In this document: positions 6,933-9,471 of the stretch, in pieces
How positions within the stretch are numbered: position 1 is the first letter of the stretch
Layout of the letters: the number at the start of each line of letters is the position of its first letter
Translations under genes and position numbers: made by a program
Assembly (NCBI GenBank): GCA_021812845.1
Contig: JAKAML010000031.1
Location: forward strand, 1 to 9,471
Origin: Pseudomonadota bacterium
GTDB lineage: Bacteria; Pseudomonadota; Alphaproteobacteria; Rhizobiales; Hyphomicrobiaceae
Reading direction: 5' to 3'
Length of the DNA: 9,471 bases
The notes under the pieces: model-generated
The model's database searches: none
Told to the model about the DNA's origin: nothing
The model's input: only the letters and a program-made list of their open reading frames with translations

Positions 6933-8489
6933 ATGGGCTATGCGACGCGACCGCGAGGGAGGCCGGGCCCGGGGCTCGCTCGCGCGGTCGCGGTCCTCGT
7001 CGCCGTGGCCACGGTTGCGGCGGGCGGGACGGCGAACGCCAACTGGCTGTCGAAGCTCGTGCGCGAGTCCGGCGAGGCCGGCAGCAAGGGGGTGTCCAGA
7101 TCGGGGCACGGCGCGCTCGACGCCGCGGCGCTGCACTTGAAATCGCTGCCTCGCGGTCCCGACGGCACAGCCGCCTTCGCCGCGCACGCGACGCCCGAGG
7201 GACACTGGACGTTCGCCAACCGCGCGGGCGAGGTCTATACCGCCGGCACCGCCGACGAGATGACGCGCGTCGTTGCCGCGCTGGCGCCGGACCGTGCGGG
7301 CCAGAAGCCGCGCCTCGTGCTCTATCTCTCGGACGAGACGGTGTTTTCCGGCCGCGCGTTGCTCAAGGATCTGCCCGCCGACGCGCAGCTTCACATCGTG
7401 CTCGGACGATCGAGCCATCCCGTGGTGCCTCGAATGGAAGGCGGAGCAGAGCGGCTCTATGCCGAGGTGCGGCCGAACGTCGTGCTGCGGCTCGACGAGC
7501 GGCGCGCGGTCGAGGAGGCGATGTTCCAGCTCGGCCGACCGCTCGAGGCGACGCGGATGCGGGTACTGGCGCTGCGACCGGGCGGTCCGGACAGCCTCAA
7601 GACGGTGCCGCGCTACGACGCCGCGACCAAGGGAGCGATGGTCGACGAGATCGATCCCGCCTCCCTCGGGCGGGGGCTGTCGAGCCTCGGCGGACAGACC
7701 GCGGTCCTGAGCGGGCGGGTCGAAGCGGGACAGCTCTTCTACAAGCCGGCGCGCGGTGCCGAGCGGCAGATCCCGCTCGACGAGATCGAGCGCGCGGCGG
7801 CTGCGGCCGACGTCAATCTCGTGATCCTGCAATCGACAGTCGCGAGCCAGCCCGGCGGCCGCAACTGGCTGTGGCAGCGGGTCGCCGTGGATGGCCTGGA
7901 CGACGCGCTGAAGCGGGCGGCGTTCGCCGATTTCCTCAACGCGCTCGGTGCCAGCCGCGGCCGGCTCACCGTCGAGGCGGCAGCGGCGGTCGATGGCCGG
8001 GCGACGCTCAAGGTCCGACCGGAGCCGAGCGCTCCGGTCGTTCCGTATTCGGGTGCGCTGGGCGACTGGATGGCGGAATTGACGAGCCAAGTGACAGGCA
8101 GTCTGGTGACCAGCGCGATCGACGTCCGCGCACGGAGCGAGGAACGGCAGCGCGAGCTCGACGCGCGGCTCGTCCCCGGCGTTCCCTCCTGGCTCCAGTT
8201 CGGCTATCTGGCGGGTCTGGCGGCGGGGATCCTCGGGCTCCAGTTCTCGCGCGTATGGTGGGCACGGATCTGGCCTAGGGAGGCGCGCGGCGACTATGGC
8301 GGCGCCATCGGCTACGGCGCGGCGCGGCTGATCCGGGCGCTGGTGTTCGTCCTGCTGTTTCTCCCTGTCGCGGGTGCGCCGGCGTTCCTCGCGACCCTTG
8401 CGGCGCAACTCTGGTCGGTCGTGACCGCACCGTGGCGGTTCGTCCGCTGGCTCGGCGCGCTCGCAGCGCGGCGTGGCCGGGCGGCCTGA
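6933..8489 (+). CDS. Exported, C-terminally membrane-anchored protein of unknown function
   Basis: I do not recognise this 518-residue product. Residues 1-36 read as a signal peptide or signal anchor: a basic region with four Arg (6-17), a hydrophobic run (18-31) and TANA-N as a possible cleavage site. Residues 37 to about 415 are soluble-looking, alpha/beta in pattern, and presumably periplasmic. Recognisable stretches include RLVLYLSDETVFSGRALL and AQLHIVLGRSSHPVV, each a strand followed by polar residues. The C-terminus has a hydrophobic segment at about 420-440 (WLQFGYLAGLAAGILGLQF) and another from about 466 to 497, then a basic tail (AARRGRAA). By the positive-inside rule that tail is cytoplasmic. 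No cysteine occurs anywhere. The ATG at 6933 has GGGAG (6922-6926) 6 bases upstream; an in-frame GTG at 6918 is the alternative. It lies 21 bases after the isomerase gene, so co-transcription is likely, but no lipid-related motif is visible. Confidence 0.82.
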   Translation: MGYATRPRGRPGPGLARAVAVLVAVATVAAGGTANANWLSKLVRESGEAGSKGVSRSGHGALDAAALHLKSLPRGPDGTAAFAAHATPEGHWTFANRAGEVYTAGTADEMTRVVAALAPDRAGQKPRLVLYLSDETVFSGRALLKDLPADAQLHIVLGRSSHPVVPRMEGGAERLYAEVRPNVVLRLDERRAVEEAMFQLGRPLEATRMRVLALRPGGPDSLKTVPRYDAATKGAMVDEIDPASLGRGLSSLGGQTAVLSGRVEAGQLFYKPARGAERQIPLDEIERAAAAADVNLVILQSTVASQPGGRNWLWQRVAVDGLDDALKRAAFADFLNALGASRGRLTVEAAAAVDGRATLKVRPEPSAPVVPYSGALGDWMAELTSQVTGSLVTSAIDVRARSEERQRELDARLVPGVPSWLQFGYLAGLAAGILGLQFSRVWWARIWPREARGDYGGAIGYGAARLIRALVFVLLFLPVAGAPAFLATLAAQLWSVVTAPWRFVRWLGALAARRGRAA

Positions 8490-8529
8490 GCCCCTCGCGC
8501 GGGCAAGGGATAGGCAGGGCGGCGGCTTC

Positions 8530-8554
8530 TCGCGTATGGTCAAAGAAAACGCGA
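8530..8554. repeat. Inverted repeat in the leader of the SDR gene
   Basis: TCGCGT (8530-8535) and ACGCGA (8549-8554) are exact reverse complements around an A-rich 13-base spacer. They end 2 bases before the AGGAGA ribosome binding site of the SDR gene. It could be an operator or a leader hairpin. The arms are short, so chance is a fair explanation. Confidence 0.3.
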
Positions 8555-8571
8555 TCAGGAGACGGCACCGC

Positions 8572-9453
8572 ATGACCGCACTCAGGGGGAAGACGCTTTT
8601 CATAACCGGCGCCAGCCGTGGTATCGGGCTGGCAATTGCCTTGAGGGCGGCACGGGATGGCGCCAACATCGCCATCGCCGCCAAGACCAGCGATCCCAAT
8701 CCGAAACTCGAGGGCACGATCCACTCCGCCGCCGCCGAGATCGAGAAGGCGGGAGGACGGCCGTTGCCGATTGTCTGCGACATCCGGGACGAGGGGCAGG
8801 TTCAGGCCGCGGTTGCCGGGACGGTCGCGCGGTTCGGCGGCATCGACATCTGCGTCAACAACGCCTCGGCGATCTCCCTGACGCCGATCGACAAGACCGA
8901 TCCCAAGCGCTTCGACCTCATGTTCGGGATCAACACGCGCGGCACCTTCGTGACGACGCAGGCGTGCCTGCCGCATCTGAAGAAGGCCGAGAACCCGCAC
9001 GTCCTGATGATGTCGCCGCCGCTCGACATGAAGCCGCAGTGGTTCGCCGGCCACGTCGCGTATTCGATCGCGAAATACGGCATGAGCCTCTGCGTCTTGG
9101 GGCTCGCCGAGGAACTGAAGAAGGACGGCGTCGCGGTCAACGCGCTGTGGCCGCGGACGACGATCGCGACGGCGGCGATCAAGAACGTCCTCGGCGGCGA
9201 CAAGCTGATGCGAATGAGCCGCACGCCGGAGATCCTGGCGGACGCCGCGCACCTCGTCTTCCGCCAGCCGGCGAAGACGTTCACTGGCCGCTTCCTGATC
9301 GACGACAGCTTTCTGTCGATGGTCGGCGGCGTGAAGAGCTTCGAGCACTACCGCGTCGATCCCAAGATGCCGCTCGCGCCCGACTTCTTCGTGCCCGCCG
9401 ACAGCCTGCCGCCGCCCGGCGTCGAGATCGCCAGCCTCGCGATGCTGAAGTAG
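8572..9453 (+). CDS. SDR-family NAD(P)-dependent oxidoreductase, HSDL2-like
   Basis: This is a 293-residue short-chain dehydrogenase/reductase. It shows the cofactor motif TGASRGIG (12-19), the NNAS structural motif (96-99) and the catalytic Tyr164 and Lys168 in YSIAK, with Ser148 in MMSPP as the likely third residue. The segment from SPPLDMKPQWF through AYSIAKYGMSLCVLGLAEEL to VNALWPRTTIATAA is typical of the hydroxysteroid dehydrogenase-like 2 group (SDR_c9). That group is tied to lipid metabolism, but its substrate is not well defined. The C-terminal SCP2 sterol-carrier domain of animal HSDL2 is missing. About 40 residues follow the Rossmann core instead (VDPKMPLAPDFF onward). The ATG at 8572 has AGGAGA (8557-8562) 9 bases upstream. 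The frame is open for 99 bases before it, but without a comparable ribosome binding site. An 82-base gap separates it from the upstream gene, so it may have its own promoter. Confidence 0.95.
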   Translation: MTALRGKTLFITGASRGIGLAIALRAARDGANIAIAAKTSDPNPKLEGTIHSAAAEIEKAGGRPLPIVCDIRDEGQVQAAVAGTVARFGGIDICVNNASAISLTPIDKTDPKRFDLMFGINTRGTFVTTQACLPHLKKAENPHVLMMSPPLDMKPQWFAGHVAYSIAKYGMSLCVLGLAEELKKDGVAVNALWPRTTIATAAIKNVLGGDKLMRMSRTPEILADAAHLVFRQPAKTFTGRFLIDDSFLSMVGGVKSFEHYRVDPKMPLAPDFFVPADSLPPPGVEIASLAMLK

Positions 9454-9471
9454 CGCCGCGCCGATCGCCCG

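Noticed and set aside
6933..7040. Twin-arginine (Tat) signal on the unknown membrane protein
   Set aside because: The N-terminal Arg residues are not adjacent (R-P-R-G-R) and the RRxFLK-type motif is missing, so Sec or a signal anchor is more likely.
6056..8278. A 740-residue + strand frame over the isomerase and the unknown membrane protein
   Set aside because: It is Arg/Gly-rich low complexity, out of frame with a recognisable crotonase and with a protein that has a clear signal peptide and membrane segments.
4116..8783. N-terminal extension of the Sua5 gene as one protein of about 1,877 residues on the minus strand
   Set aside because: The extension is antisense to four well-supported genes, has the Arg/His/Leu-rich composition of G+C shadow translation, and shows no domains. 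The family's own start fits the Met at 4115.

Overview
The window is very G+C-rich, with a strong G/C preference at third codon positions. It looks like chromosomal DNA of an alphaproteobacterium, probably Hyphomicrobiales or Rhodospirillales. The best clue is a thioredoxin reductase gene followed directly by a LysR regulator of the LsrB/VtlR type, an arrangement known from Sinorhizobium and Brucella. No mobile element, CRISPR array, tRNA or rRNA is visible. Genus and species cannot be read from the sequence.

Left part (1-3133, all + strand): the C-terminal two thirds of trxB, cut by the window edge; the LsrB/VtlR-like regulator with its own short promoter region; then two unrecognised genes for exported proteins. 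The first exported protein is small, with ten cysteines. The second is Gly/Pro-rich, with four cysteines. The gaps between these genes hold several perfect inverted repeats.

Centre (3150-4115, - strand): a two-domain Sua5/TsaC-type threonylcarbamoyl-AMP synthase, which makes the intermediate for tRNA t6A. It converges tail to tail with the second exported-protein gene and diverges from the lipid cluster across a 147-base gap.

Right part (4263-9453, all + strand): a lipid-catabolism cluster. It holds a long acyl-CoA dehydrogenase of about 590 residues, a crotonase-fold protein whose visible active-site residue points to enoyl-CoA isomerase rather than hydratase, an unrecognised 518-residue exported and membrane-anchored protein, and an SDR oxidoreductase of the HSDL2 type. 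The gaps of 51, 21 and 82 bases suggest co-transcription of at least the first three. The dehydrogenase, isomerase and SDR would fit oxidation of an unsaturated or branched acyl-CoA, but the substrate is not determined by the sequence.

Most of the window is ordinary core metabolism. The parts worth a second look are the cysteine-free LsrB-like regulator beside trxB, the twin Cx2Cx6C exported protein with a strong hairpin just before its ribosome binding site, the isomerase-type crotonase, and the unknown membrane protein inside the lipid cluster.
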